From Akkermansia muciniphila (lineage in GTDB: Bacteria > Verrucomicrobiota > Verrucomicrobiia > Verrucomicrobiales > V1-33): a stretch of 40,938 bases of DNA. This document shows, piece after piece, positions 16,778 to 25,684 of the stretch (its first letter is position 1; every line of letters starts with the position of its first letter). The position numbers and the translations under genes were made by a program. Under the pieces are notes generated by a model. That model worked only from the letters and a program-made list of their open reading frames with translations, searched no databases and was not told where the DNA came from. The stretch lies in assembly GCA_943333275.1 (NCBI GenBank), contig CALQSQ010000051.1, positions 1 through 40,938 of the forward strand, given 5' to 3'.

Positions 16778-17530
16778 ATGGCCGGTCATAACAAGTGGTC
16801 CAAAGTCAAGCATATCAAAGAACGCGTCGATGCCAAGAAAGGCAAGGTGTTCAGCAAGATGTCCCGTGAACTCACCATCGCCGCCAAATCCGGTGGGGGG
16901 GATCCCGATGCCAACGCCCGGCTCCGCAGCGCCATTCTCGCCGCCAAATCCGTGAACATGCCCTCGGATAACATCGACCGCGCCATCAAGAAGGGCACCG
17001 GGGAACTCGCCGGAGACCTGATCGAGGAGGCCGTTTATGAAGGATTCGGCCCGGCCGGTGTCGCCTTCATGATCGAAGTCGTCACCGACAACAAAAACCG
17101 GGTCATCAATGATCTGCGCACCCTCTTCAACAAAAATGGCGGCAGCATCGGCAGCTCCGGCAGCGTGGCCTTCATGTTCGACCGCAAGGGCGAAATCAAA
17201 CTGCCCGCAGCCAGCGGCAGTGAGGACACCATTCTGGAACTGGCACTGGAAGGCGGTGCCTATGACGTGCACTCCGATGCAGAGGAACACACCATCCTCA
17301 CCGCTCCGGACAAACTCTATGCCGTCGTCAACTATCTCAAAACCCACGGCATTTCCCCCGCCTCCGCCCGACTCTCCTACCTTCCCCAAAACACCCTCGT
17401 CATCGACGATCCCGCAATCGCCTCGCAAACGCTCAAACTCTTCGATCTTCTCGATGACTACGACGACAGCCAGAACGTCTACGGCAATTTCGATCTCGCC
17501 GAAGAGGTGATGAATGCACTCTCCGCCTGA
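16778..17530 (+). CDS. yebC: YebC/PmpR family protein (DUF28)
   Basis: This 250-residue protein starts at the ATG at 16778, giving the universal N-terminus AGHNKWSKVKHIKERVDAKK. It also shows the typical NMPSDNIDRAIKKGTGE and YEGFGPAGVAFMIEVVTDN motifs. YebC-family proteins act as DNA-binding regulators and as ribosome-associated factors that help translate difficult stretches such as polyprolines. A run of seven G (inside the SGGGDPDAN-coding stretch, about 16894-16900) stays in frame here. The rho gene follows 46 bases after the stop; its frame is open from 17514, overlapping yebC, but the better start is at 17577. Confidence 0.97.
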   Translation: MAGHNKWSKVKHIKERVDAKKGKVFSKMSRELTIAAKSGGGDPDANARLRSAILAAKSVNMPSDNIDRAIKKGTGELAGDLIEEAVYEGFGPAGVAFMIEVVTDNKNRVINDLRTLFNKNGGSIGSSGSVAFMFDRKGEIKLPAASGSEDTILELALEGGAYDVHSDAEEHTILTAPDKLYAVVNYLKTHGISPASARLSYLPQNTLVIDDPAIASQTLKLFDLLDDYDDSQNVYGNFDLAEEVMNALSA

Positions 17531-17576
17531 ATTTTTTTCCCAACCCTCCCCATCCCTTTCCCCAATCCCCAATTTC

Positions 17577-19454
17577 ATGAGCGATACCTTAATCGACCCA
17601 CCACTGGATTCCCCCCGCAAGGCCCCTGCCAAGAAAGTCGCCGCCAAAAAGGCCGCGCCCGTTGCGAAGGCTCCTGCCAAAAAAATCGCCAAACCGCGCG
17701 CCAAAGCCGCATCCGAGCCCGTCGTTGAAACAGCCCCCGCGCCCGTTGCCAAGCCAGCCCGTAAGACCGCCGCCAAGGCAGTGAAAGCGGAAGCACCTGT
17801 TCCAGTGATCGAAGCACCCGCGGCCGTCAAACGCGCCCGCAAAGTCGCGGCCCCCAAGGCCGAAGCTCCTCTGCCCACTCCTTCTCCCGAGCCCGCGGCA
17901 GTGGCTGCACCCCGTGTGATGGAATCCGCTCCGGCTCAAGTCGAGGCGTCAGTTTCCCATTCGGATGCGCCAAGATCAGAAGCCCCCGGCTTCGAACGTC
18001 CGCCACGTCCGCCGTTCGAGAAACGCGATTTCTCCGGCCCCCGTCCCGACGCCGCTCCCACGGACCCCAATGCACCTCCCGGCGACCGCAAAAATTTCCG
18101 CAAATCGTGGAAGCAACGGAAGTTCGAAAAATACATCAAGCGCAAACAGGAGCGTGAGGAACGCATGCGCGCCGAAGGCATCGATCCCGCAACCGCTCCC
18201 CGCCCGGAACGTCCCGAGCGCCCGGAGCGCCCCGAGCGCGGTCCACGTCCGCCGTTTCCCCAGGATCGTCGCGACCGCGAACGCCCGACCGAACGCGATT
18301 GGGACATGGAACGCGACCGCCGCCCCGACCCCAATGCCGGCCCGCCGGAGCCAACCGCCGGACTGTTGGAAATTTCTCCCAAGGGATTTGGCTTCATTCG
18401 CCTCAAGGAGAAAAATTTCGCCGCCATCCCCACCGATACGTTTGTCTCGCCGGAGATGGTTCGCAAATACGGCCTGCGCGATGGCGTGTGGATGGAGGGG
18501 GATTTTGTAAAGGGATTCCGCGGCCCGCAGCTATCGGAATTGCGTTCCGTCAACGGACTGCCGCCCGACCACTACCGCCAGTTGCCCATTTTTGAGGAAC
18601 TCACCGCGATCAATCCCAACAAGCGCTACATCCTCGAAACGGATGACCGCCATTACACCACGCGCCTCGTGGACATGATCGCACCCATCGGTCGTGGTCA
18701 GCGCGGGCTCATCGTCGCCGCTCCCCGGGCGGGCAAGACCACGTTCCTCGAACACATGGCCCAGGCCATTTTGAAAAATCACCCGGCCACCAAACTCATC
18801 GTCCTGCTCGTCGATGAACGCCCTGAGGAAGTCACCGAACTGACCCGCGCCCTCCAGGGAGCGGAAATCATGGCCAGCAGCAACGATCAGGATCCGCGTG
18901 CCCACGTCCGCATGGCCCAACTCGCCATCGAACGCGCCAAGCGTCTCGTGGAAGCGGGCGAACACGTCTTCATGCTCATGGATTCCATCACCCGGCTGGC
19001 CCGCGCCTTTAATCAGGCCCTGCGCGGTGGCGGCAAAGCCATGAGTGGTGGTATCGATTCCCGTGCTCTGGAAATGCCCCGCAAAATCTTCGCCGCCGCA
19101 CGGAACACCCGCGAGGCCGGATCGCTCACGATCATCGCCACCGCACTCATTGAAACCAACAGCAAGGGCGATGACCTCATTTTCCAGGAGTTCAAAGGCA
19201 CCGGCAACATGGAACTGGTCCTCGATCGCAAGATCGCCCAGCAGTACATCTACCCTGCCGTGGACATCTTCAAATCAGGCACCCGCCGCGAAGAATTGCT
19301 CCTCCCGCCCTACCAGTTGGACAAGATCAATATCATCCGCCGCGGACTCGCCGGTCACAAACCCGTCGAAGCCGTGGAACGCCTCATCCATTTCCTCAAC
19401 CGATTCCCGAACAACAACGAGTTGCTCGCGAACATCGGCACCAAGAACGGATAA
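17577..19454 (+). CDS. rho: Transcription termination factor Rho with basic N-terminal extension
   Basis: This 625-residue hexameric RNA helicase terminates transcription. Residues 1-125 are Lys/Ala/Pro-rich with PAKKxAAKK units, like histone H1 tails. About residues 125-255 are charged and Arg/Pro-rich, with a PERPERPERPERG stretch. The conserved core follows: an RNA-binding OB-fold (GLLEISPKGFGFIRLKEK), P-loop PRAGKTTFLE (Lys387, Thr388), Walker B LIVLLVDERPEEV and the Q/R-loop region. E. coli Rho is 419 residues, so about 200 are additional. Such disordered insertions occur in several high-GC and PVC lineages and may promote RNA binding or phase separation. The start at 17577 avoids an overlap with yebC. 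Confidence 0.97.
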   Translation: MSDTLIDPPLDSPRKAPAKKVAAKKAAPVAKAPAKKIAKPRAKAASEPVVETAPAPVAKPARKTAAKAVKAEAPVPVIEAPAAVKRARKVAAPKAEAPLPTPSPEPAAVAAPRVMESAPAQVEASVSHSDAPRSEAPGFERPPRPPFEKRDFSGPRPDAAPTDPNAPPGDRKNFRKSWKQRKFEKYIKRKQEREERMRAEGIDPATAPRPERPERPERPERGPRPPFPQDRRDRERPTERDWDMERDRRPDPNAGPPEPTAGLLEISPKGFGFIRLKEKNFAAIPTDTFVSPEMVRKYGLRDGVWMEGDFVKGFRGPQLSELRSVNGLPPDHYRQLPIFEELTAINPNKRYILETDDRHYTTRLVDMIAPIGRGQRGLIVAAPRAGKTTFLEHMAQAILKNHPATKLIVLLVDERPEEVTELTRALQGAEIMASSNDQDPRAHVRMAQLAIERAKRLVEAGEHVFMLMDSITRLARAFNQALRGGGKAMSGGIDSRALEMPRKIFAAARNTREAGSLTIIATALIETNSKGDDLIFQEFKGTGNMELVLDRKIAQQYIYPAVDIFKSGTRREELLLPPYQLDKINIIRRGLAGHKPVEAVERLIHFLNRFPNNNELLANIGTKNG

Positions 19455-19472
19455 AGGAAGTCCCGCGTCCGA

Positions 19473-20780
19473 TCACTCGATAATCGACTCGCCGGCCAGG
19501 CAATCGTCCAGCGTCTGGCGCCGCCGCACCACGTGGGCTTTATCGCCCACCACAAGAATCTCCGCTGGCAACGGCCGGGTGTTGTAATTGGACGCCATCA
19601 CAAATCCATAGGCCCCCGCGCTCATCACCGCGAGCAAATCCCCGGCTTTCACCGGTGCAATCTCGCGGTTCTGCGCGAGAAAATCCCCGCTCTCACAGAT
19701 CGGCCCGACGACGTCGACCAGTTCCTTCACGACCCCGGCCTTGGCCTGTTGCACGGGAACGATTTCATGATGCCCCTCATAAAGCGTTGGGCGGATCAGG
19801 TCATTCATCCCCGCATCCACAATTTTGAAGGTCTTCACGCTGCCGTGCTTTTCGTATAGCACTTTCGTGAGCAGCACGCCTGCATTTCCCACCATGAACC
19901 GACCCGGCTCCAGCAGAATCCGCAGATCCAGTTTCTTGAGCATCGGGAGGAGCGTGGCGGCATATTCCTCGATGGTCAGGGGCAGGGGTTCCCCGCTGCG
20001 GCGTTTGTCATCCCACCATTTCGTGGAGCCGCTGGCCAAAGAATCCTTGTAAATAATCCCCATGCCACCGCCAATGCTGAAAAACTCCAGCCCATAGAGC
20101 GCCTTCAATTCAGCCACCAATGGCAGCACCTTCTCCACCGCCTGGGCAAAGGGATTCACACTGGTAATCTGGCTGCCAATGTGCATTTGCACGCCGCGCA
20201 GTTTGACATTCGGAAGCTCCTTGGCGGCCCGAGCGTAGACGGCGGCGATGGCATCGAATTCGATCCCGAACTTGTTCTCGCTCTTGCCCGTGGAAATCTT
20301 GGCATGCGTCTTGGCATCCACATTCGGATTCAAACGCACCGCCACCGGGGCCACCATTCCGAGTTCACCCGCCACTTCGTTGATGTAGCGCAGTTCCGCC
20401 TCGCTCTCGACATTGAAACTGTAAACTCCCTGCTGGAGGGCATAAACGATTTCATCCCGCGTCTTGCCCACGCCCGCAAAAGTACACTTCGCCGGATCCC
20501 CCCCGGCCTTCACAACCCGATACAACTCCCCGCCGCTCACGATATCAAAACCGGATCCCGCCTTCGCCAGCAGATTCAAGATCGCCAGATTCGAGTTCGC
20601 CTTCATCGCAAAACAAACCAGGTGATCCACTCCGTCCAGCCCGGCATCCAGGCGCTTGTAGTGATCCAAAATGGTATTGGCGCTGTAAACGTAAAGGGGC
20701 GTTCCATGGGCCTTGGCCAGGGAAGCCAGGCCCACTCCATCGCAAAAAAGTTCCGAGTTTTGATAATGAAATCCGTGCAT
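19473..20780 (-). CDS. lysA: Diaminopimelate decarboxylase
   Basis: This 435-residue PLP enzyme converts meso-diaminopimelate to lysine, the last step of lysine synthesis. Visible motifs are CFAMKANSNLAIL with the PLP Lys60, EFFSIGGGMGI for phosphate binding, LLEPGRFMVGNAG, and the catalytic-cysteine region VGPICESGDFLA. The ATG at 20780 has a strong Shine-Dalgarno (GGGAGG, six bases upstream), rare in this window, which supports that start over 20801. It converges with rho, leaving 18 bases between stops, and is divergent from the FAD oxidoreductase operon. Confidence 0.97.
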   Translation of the reverse strand: MHGFHYQNSELFCDGVGLASLAKAHGTPLYVYSANTILDHYKRLDAGLDGVDHLVCFAMKANSNLAILNLLAKAGSGFDIVSGGELYRVVKAGGDPAKCTFAGVGKTRDEIVYALQQGVYSFNVESEAELRYINEVAGELGMVAPVAVRLNPNVDAKTHAKISTGKSENKFGIEFDAIAAVYARAAKELPNVKLRGVQMHIGSQITSVNPFAQAVEKVLPLVAELKALYGLEFFSIGGGMGIIYKDSLASGSTKWWDDKRRSGEPLPLTIEEYAATLLPMLKKLDLRILLEPGRFMVGNAGVLLTKVLYEKHGSVKTFKIVDAGMNDLIRPTLYEGHHEIVPVQQAKAGVVKELVDVVGPICESGDFLAQNREIAPVKAGDLLAVMSAGAYGFVMASNYNTRPLPAEILVVGDKAHVVRRRQTLDDCLAGESIIE

Positions 20781-20786
20781 AGTCCG

Positions 20787-20792
20787 CCTCCC
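20787..20792 (-). promoter_or_regulatory. Shine-Dalgarno of lysA
   Basis: On the minus strand GGGAGG lies six bases before the ATG at 20780 and decides the start. Most other starts in the window have no such motif. Confidence 0.75.
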
Positions 20793-20979
20793 ATAGCGCA
20801 CCGTTTCTGCGATGCAACCCCGGCTTTACCGGTCCGATTTTACACTCCCTCCATGTCGGAATTTTCCTGTCCCACCGGAATTGGCACGATGGACGCGGGC
20901 CGTGCCCAACCGAATCGCATCCTGATTGAAAGTGGAGTTTCCTTTGCGTGAAATGCGTTTCCGCGCTTAATCCAGTGAC

Positions 20980-22167
20980 ATGAAGGAGTTCGATTGTGAT
21001 GTGGCCGTGTGTGGCGGCGGGATTGCCGGCCTGTGGGCGATGCATGCTTTGCGCGCGCACGGCTTCCGCCCCTTGCTGCTGGAACGTCACACGCTCGGCG
21101 GCCTGCAAACTTTATCCGCTCAGGGCATCCTCCACGGCGGTATGAAATATGCGCTCGATGGAAAGGTGGACGATATCGCCCTGCGCCTGCGGGAAATGCC
21201 CCAACGCTGGCTGGATGCGATGGGAGGACAGGGGGAGATTGATCTATCAACAGTGCAGGTCCTCTCCGAAAATCAATACATGTGGTCGGACGGCTCCTTG
21301 CTGGGCAAGGTCACCAGTGCCGTGGGCGCCAGGATGCTGCATGGCGAAGTCGATGCACTGGAACGCTCCGCCTGGCCCGCGGCTTTCCGGGATCTCGACT
21401 ACCGCGGCACCGTCCGCGTGCTCAAGGAAACAGTGATTGATGTTCGAAGCGCCATGCGGGCCCTGGCCGCACCCCTGAAAGGTTCCCTGTTTCAAGCAGA
21501 AGATCTCCGCATGCAGACAACGGGCGACCAGGTCACATCGCTTGAAATCCACGGCACCAATCACGATCCCATTTCCCTGCGTCCGCGCTGTGTTGTTTTC
21601 ACTGCCGGAATTGGAAATGAGGAAGCTGCCACCCGCCTTCCCCTCCCCCAGCCCGCGACGCAACGCCGCCCCCTGCGTCAGATGCTGCTGCGCGGACCTG
21701 CCTGGAAACTTTTCGGCCACTGCATCGTCGCCGATCCCAAACCCCGCGTCACCATCACCAGCCACACGATGCCCGATGGCACGCCCGTCTGGTATCTCGG
21801 GGGAAATATTGCCGAAAAAGCCTGCAAGCTGAGCAGCGTCGACGAGGCCATCCAATTCACCCGTCACGAACTCGCCGCCATTTTCCCCAAAGTCCGCTGG
21901 CAGGATTTCCCGATCGCAGCCTGGGATATTGATCGCGCCGAACCCCACCAGAGCCTGCGCTTCATGCCGAGCGAACCCACGGTAACCACGCACGGAAACT
22001 GCCTGCTGGCGTGGCCCACGAAACTCGTCTTCGCACCGGGACTGGCCACCCGCATCGTCCAGGAAGTGACCGAACGCCACGCTCCCCTGCCTCTCTCCGC
22101 TCCTCTGCCACTGCCGAGTCCCGAAATCGGGCAGTATCCCTGGGAGCTTGCCGATTGGAAATCATGA
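20980..22167 (+). CDS. FAD-dependent oxidoreductase (DAO family)
   Basis: This 395-residue predicted flavoenzyme has an N-terminal dinucleotide-binding motif CDVAVCGGGIAGLWAMHAL and a following LLLERHTLGG, typical of the D-amino-acid oxidase/glycerol-3-phosphate dehydrogenase group. SAQGILHGGMKYAL fits the flavin-contact loop seen in GlpA and L-2-hydroxyglutarate oxidase relatives. A mixed substrate domain follows. It heads a compact five-gene plus-strand set, overlapping the aldo/keto reductase by ATGA at 22164-22167. The substrate is unknown; an amine, amino acid or hydroxyacid is possible. Confidence 0.88.
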   Translation: MKEFDCDVAVCGGGIAGLWAMHALRAHGFRPLLLERHTLGGLQTLSAQGILHGGMKYALDGKVDDIALRLREMPQRWLDAMGGQGEIDLSTVQVLSENQYMWSDGSLLGKVTSAVGARMLHGEVDALERSAWPAAFRDLDYRGTVRVLKETVIDVRSAMRALAAPLKGSLFQAEDLRMQTTGDQVTSLEIHGTNHDPISLRPRCVVFTAGIGNEEAATRLPLPQPATQRRPLRQMLLRGPAWKLFGHCIVADPKPRVTITSHTMPDGTPVWYLGGNIAEKACKLSSVDEAIQFTRHELAAIFPKVRWQDFPIAAWDIDRAEPHQSLRFMPSEPTVTTHGNCLLAWPTKLVFAPGLATRIVQEVTERHAPLPLSAPLPLPSPEIGQYPWELADWKS

Positions 22168-22967
22168 GCGCATTTCAAATACCAAGACGCCCGCTCGCGG
22201 ACACCGATTTGGAAATCAGCATGCTGGGTCTCGGCACTGTGAAATGGGGTCGCAATCAGAACGTGAAATACCCCGCCTTCGAACTGCCCGACGATGCCAC
22301 GCTGCACCAACTACTCGACGTTGCGGAATCGGCAGGAGTTAATTTCCTCGATACCGCCCCGGCCTACGGTATCGCCGAGGAGCGCGTGGGGCAAATTTTG
22401 CGCCAGCGCAAGGGAGGGGGCTGGGTCATCGCCACCAAGACCGGGGAGGAATTCACCGATGGCCAATCCCATTTCCATTTCACAGCGCCAGAGACCGAGG
22501 CCAGCATTCACCGCAGCCTGCGCCGTCTGAATCAACCGGTGCTCGATCTTGTGATGATCCATTGCTCCGCCGACGATGTCGCGGTCTTGCAGGAAACTCC
22601 CGTTCTCGAAACACTCCACCGTCTGCGTGATCAGGGATTGGTGAGAGCCATCGGCGTTTCGACCATGACCGGAGCGGGAGGACTGCTGGCCGTGGAATTG
22701 GCGGATGCCGTTATGGTCCCCTTCAGCATTGGCTACCGGGATCATCTCCCGGTCATCGAAAAGGCCCACGCCCTTGGGAAATCCGTTCTTATTAAGCGGG
22801 CGCTCTATTCAGGACCAGCCTTGGAACAAAAATTGAGCCTTCAGGATCATTTTGAATCCGTCCTGCGGGTCCCCGGCGTAACCACGCTGGTCGCCGGCAC
22901 CATCAATCCGGCGCATCTTCGGGAAAACCTCACCGCCGCCACTCAAGCTCTCACTCACCTGCTGTAA
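22164..22967 (+). CDS. Aldo/keto reductase
   Basis: This 267-residue NADPH-dependent oxidoreductase starts at the ATG at 22164, which overlaps the upstream stop (ATGA) and gives a normal family start (RRPLADTDLEISMLGLGTVKWG). The catalytic tetrad is visible: Asp63 and Tyr68 in FLDTAPAYG, Lys92 in IATKTG, His133 in LVMIHCS. The C-terminal LVAGTINPAHLRENL fits the cofactor-binding end of the family. It is slightly short for the family (usually 280-330). The upstream flavoenzyme and the downstream ABC permease, which begins at the base after the stop, indicate one transcript. Confidence 0.92.
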   Translation: MSAFQIPRRPLADTDLEISMLGLGTVKWGRNQNVKYPAFELPDDATLHQLLDVAESAGVNFLDTAPAYGIAEERVGQILRQRKGGGWVIATKTGEEFTDGQSHFHFTAPETEASIHRSLRRLNQPVLDLVMIHCSADDVAVLQETPVLETLHRLRDQGLVRAIGVSTMTGAGGLLAVELADAVMVPFSIGYRDHLPVIEKAHALGKSVLIKRALYSGPALEQKLSLQDHFESVLRVPGVTTLVAGTINPAHLRENLTAATQALTHLL

Positions 22968-24128
22968 ATGTATCGCCTCGCCTTGCGCATGCTCTTCGGT
23001 GATCACGGTAAATATCTCATGCTCATCTGCGGGCTGACGTTTGCTTCCCTGCTGATGATTCAGCAGTCGGGGGTGTTCTGCGGACTCATGAGCTGGACGT
23101 TCGCGAGCATTGAGAACATGCGCGCCCCGATCTGGGTCACCGATGCCAAGCTTGATCAGGTGAACGACAACAAGCCGCTGCGCGATACGGATGCCCTCAG
23201 GGTACGCTCTGTCGATGGCGTGGCTTGGAGCGCGCCGCTCTTTCAAAGCAACCTCCAGGCCCGGCAGATCGACGGCACCTTCAAGCAGATCCAGCTGGTG
23301 GGCATCGATGCCACCACGTTTGCCGGAGCACCGACTGTCATGCTGGAGGGAAACATCGAGGATCTTCGCCTGCCCAACACGGTCATCGTGGATGATTTCG
23401 GTCGCGACCGCCTCGCCGAGGGCCTGCCCCTGCGCGATGGTGAGAAAAAATCGCGCGTGCGCCTGGGCGATATTTTTGAACTCAACGATCACGAGGCCCG
23501 GGTGGTGGGCATCTGTAAATCCGTGCGATCGTTCATGGGCGCCCCCTACGTCTTCACCACCTACGACCGGGCGCTGCAATACGCCCCTCCCCAGCGCAAG
23601 ATGATGAGCTTTGTCCTCGCCGCTCCCGTTGCCGGCCAGGATCCCGCCGAAGTCGCCCGCCGCATCGAACGGGAAACCGGCCTCAAGGCGTTCACCGAAC
23701 CCGAGTTCAAGAAATCAACCATTTGGTGGTATGTAAAGAACACGGGCATCCCCGTTTCCTTCGGCACCACCGTAGTGCTGGGCATCATCGTCGGCATGGC
23801 CATCGCCGGGCAGACGTTCTACACCTTTGTGCTGGAGAACCTAAAACACCTCGGGGCGCTCAAAGCCATGGGCACCAGCAATCTCAAACTCTGCGGCATG
23901 CTCATGCTGCAGTCGCTCTCCGTTGGCGTGATCGGTTTCGGACTGGGTGCACTTCTCACCAGCGGCTTCGCTTATGTCAGCATGATCAAACAGCAGCCGC
24001 CGTTTTACCTTCCCTGGCAGGTTCCCCTTGGGGTCTTCGTCATCGTGCTCTTCATCTGCATGTTCGCCGCGCTGCTCGGCATCATCAAGGTGGCGCGGCT
24101 TGATCCGGCCATTGTCTTCCGCGCCTGA
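22968..24128 (+). CDS. FtsX/MacB-type ABC transporter permease (DevC-like)
   Basis: This 386-residue inner-membrane permease has an N-terminal membrane helix (about 17-36). A large periplasmic domain (about 45-260) follows, then three C-terminal helices in an FtsX fold, including TTVVLGIIVGMAIAGQTFY and VFVIVLFICMFAALLGII. The architecture fits DevC/LolC-like mechanotransmission permeases, which act with an ATPase and usually a periplasmic adaptor. The ATG directly follows the previous stop. The ATPase gene starts five bases downstream, but no HlyD/DevB adaptor gene is in this operon. Confidence 0.92.
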   Translation: MYRLALRMLFGDHGKYLMLICGLTFASLLMIQQSGVFCGLMSWTFASIENMRAPIWVTDAKLDQVNDNKPLRDTDALRVRSVDGVAWSAPLFQSNLQARQIDGTFKQIQLVGIDATTFAGAPTVMLEGNIEDLRLPNTVIVDDFGRDRLAEGLPLRDGEKKSRVRLGDIFELNDHEARVVGICKSVRSFMGAPYVFTTYDRALQYAPPQRKMMSFVLAAPVAGQDPAEVARRIERETGLKAFTEPEFKKSTIWWYVKNTGIPVSFGTTVVLGIIVGMAIAGQTFYTFVLENLKHLGALKAMGTSNLKLCGMLMLQSLSVGVIGFGLGALLTSGFAYVSMIKQQPPFYLPWQVPLGVFVIVLFICMFAALLGIIKVARLDPAIVFRA

Positions 24129-24133
24129 CCACC

Positions 24134-24873
<740 letters not shown>

Positions 24874-24877
<4 letters not shown>

Positions 24878-25503
24878 AACCCCGCATCGTTCAAGCCCTG
24901 CTTTCCCTGCTGGTGGCCGCTCTGGTTATCGGCTTGATCTGGATTCGTGAGCGTTACGAGCAGACTCACCCCTCAAAATCGAAATCCCGTGCAAGCACGG
25001 CATCCTGGGAAACCTTGCAGTCATGCCATCTTGTGCCGCATCCCGCGAATGATGGAGACAGCTTCGTCGTCGCCCATGGAAACTCCACCCACACGTTCCG
25101 ATTGTACTTTGTCGACTGCCCGGAAAAAGAACTCCGCAGGGACAATCGTTCCAGACTCGAGGACCAGGCGCACTACTTCGGACTGCCCTCCGCAGAGGCT
25201 GCAAGCTCCGTGGGACAAGCCTCCGCAGCCTTCGTGCTTCCTTATTTCAAACGTCCCTTCACCGTCATCACGCATTGGGAGAGAGTCTTCGACAGTCAGC
25301 GATTCTACGCCCAGGTCATCGTCGAAAATGACCACCATCAACCGCGTGACCTTGCCGAACTGCTCGTCGAAAATGGTTACGCGAGAATATTTACGAAGGG
25401 CGCACACCTTCCTGGCACACAGTCCGAATCACAATTCAAGAAGCATCTGCACACACTGGAATCAGCCTCCAGAGCGGCTCGGCGTGGCGCGTGGCATCCG
25501 TGA
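24874..25503 (+). CDS. Membrane-anchored or exported SNase-like protein (thermonuclease fold)
   Basis: This 209-residue protein starts at TTG (24874-24876), overlapping the ATPase stop. An N-terminal hydrophobic helix (about 5-24, VQALLSLLVAALVIGLIWI) anchors or exports it. The rest resembles the staphylococcal nuclease OB-fold: DGDSFVV with FRLYFVDCPE near residues 65-90, RFYAQVIVEN, LAELLVENGYARI and RAARRGAWHP at the end. The calcium-ligand Asp positions (DGD, VDCPE) are present. The Arg that usually follows (family VDTPE...R) is not clearly placed, and loops carry unusual insertions, so nuclease activity is uncertain. It ends the five-gene set. Confidence 0.8.
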
Positions 25504-25603
25504 TGCTTAGAAGTTCCAACATCGAAAATGTTGCAGCGATAAATCATTCAAGATGCGGCGATGACACATCCGAAAAAAAAATTAGGAAACTTAAAATATT
25601 TTC

Positions 25604-25633
25604 TTGACCATACTACAACGATAGTAGTAATTA
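25604..25633 (+). promoter_or_regulatory. Promoter with BlaI/MecI-type operator dyad
   Basis: The -35-like TTGACC (25604-25609) is followed, 18 bases on, by TAATTA (25628-25633). A perfect dyad TACTAC-N7-GTAGTA (25611-25629) fills the spacer and touches the -10. BlaI/MecI repressors bind dyads of the TACTAC/GTAGTA type in their own promoters, so autorepression by the gene starting at 25685 is expected. Box assignments are by eye. Confidence 0.75.
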
Positions 25634-25684
25634 TCCACGCGTTGAACGTGAGCGCTCGACTTAATCATCTCGCTCACCTTAATC

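Noticed and set aside
16682..17878. Long minus-strand frame opposite yebC/rho
   Set aside because: Gly/Ala-rich shadow of Lys/Ala-coding sequence; yebC and rho are unmistakable on the other strand.
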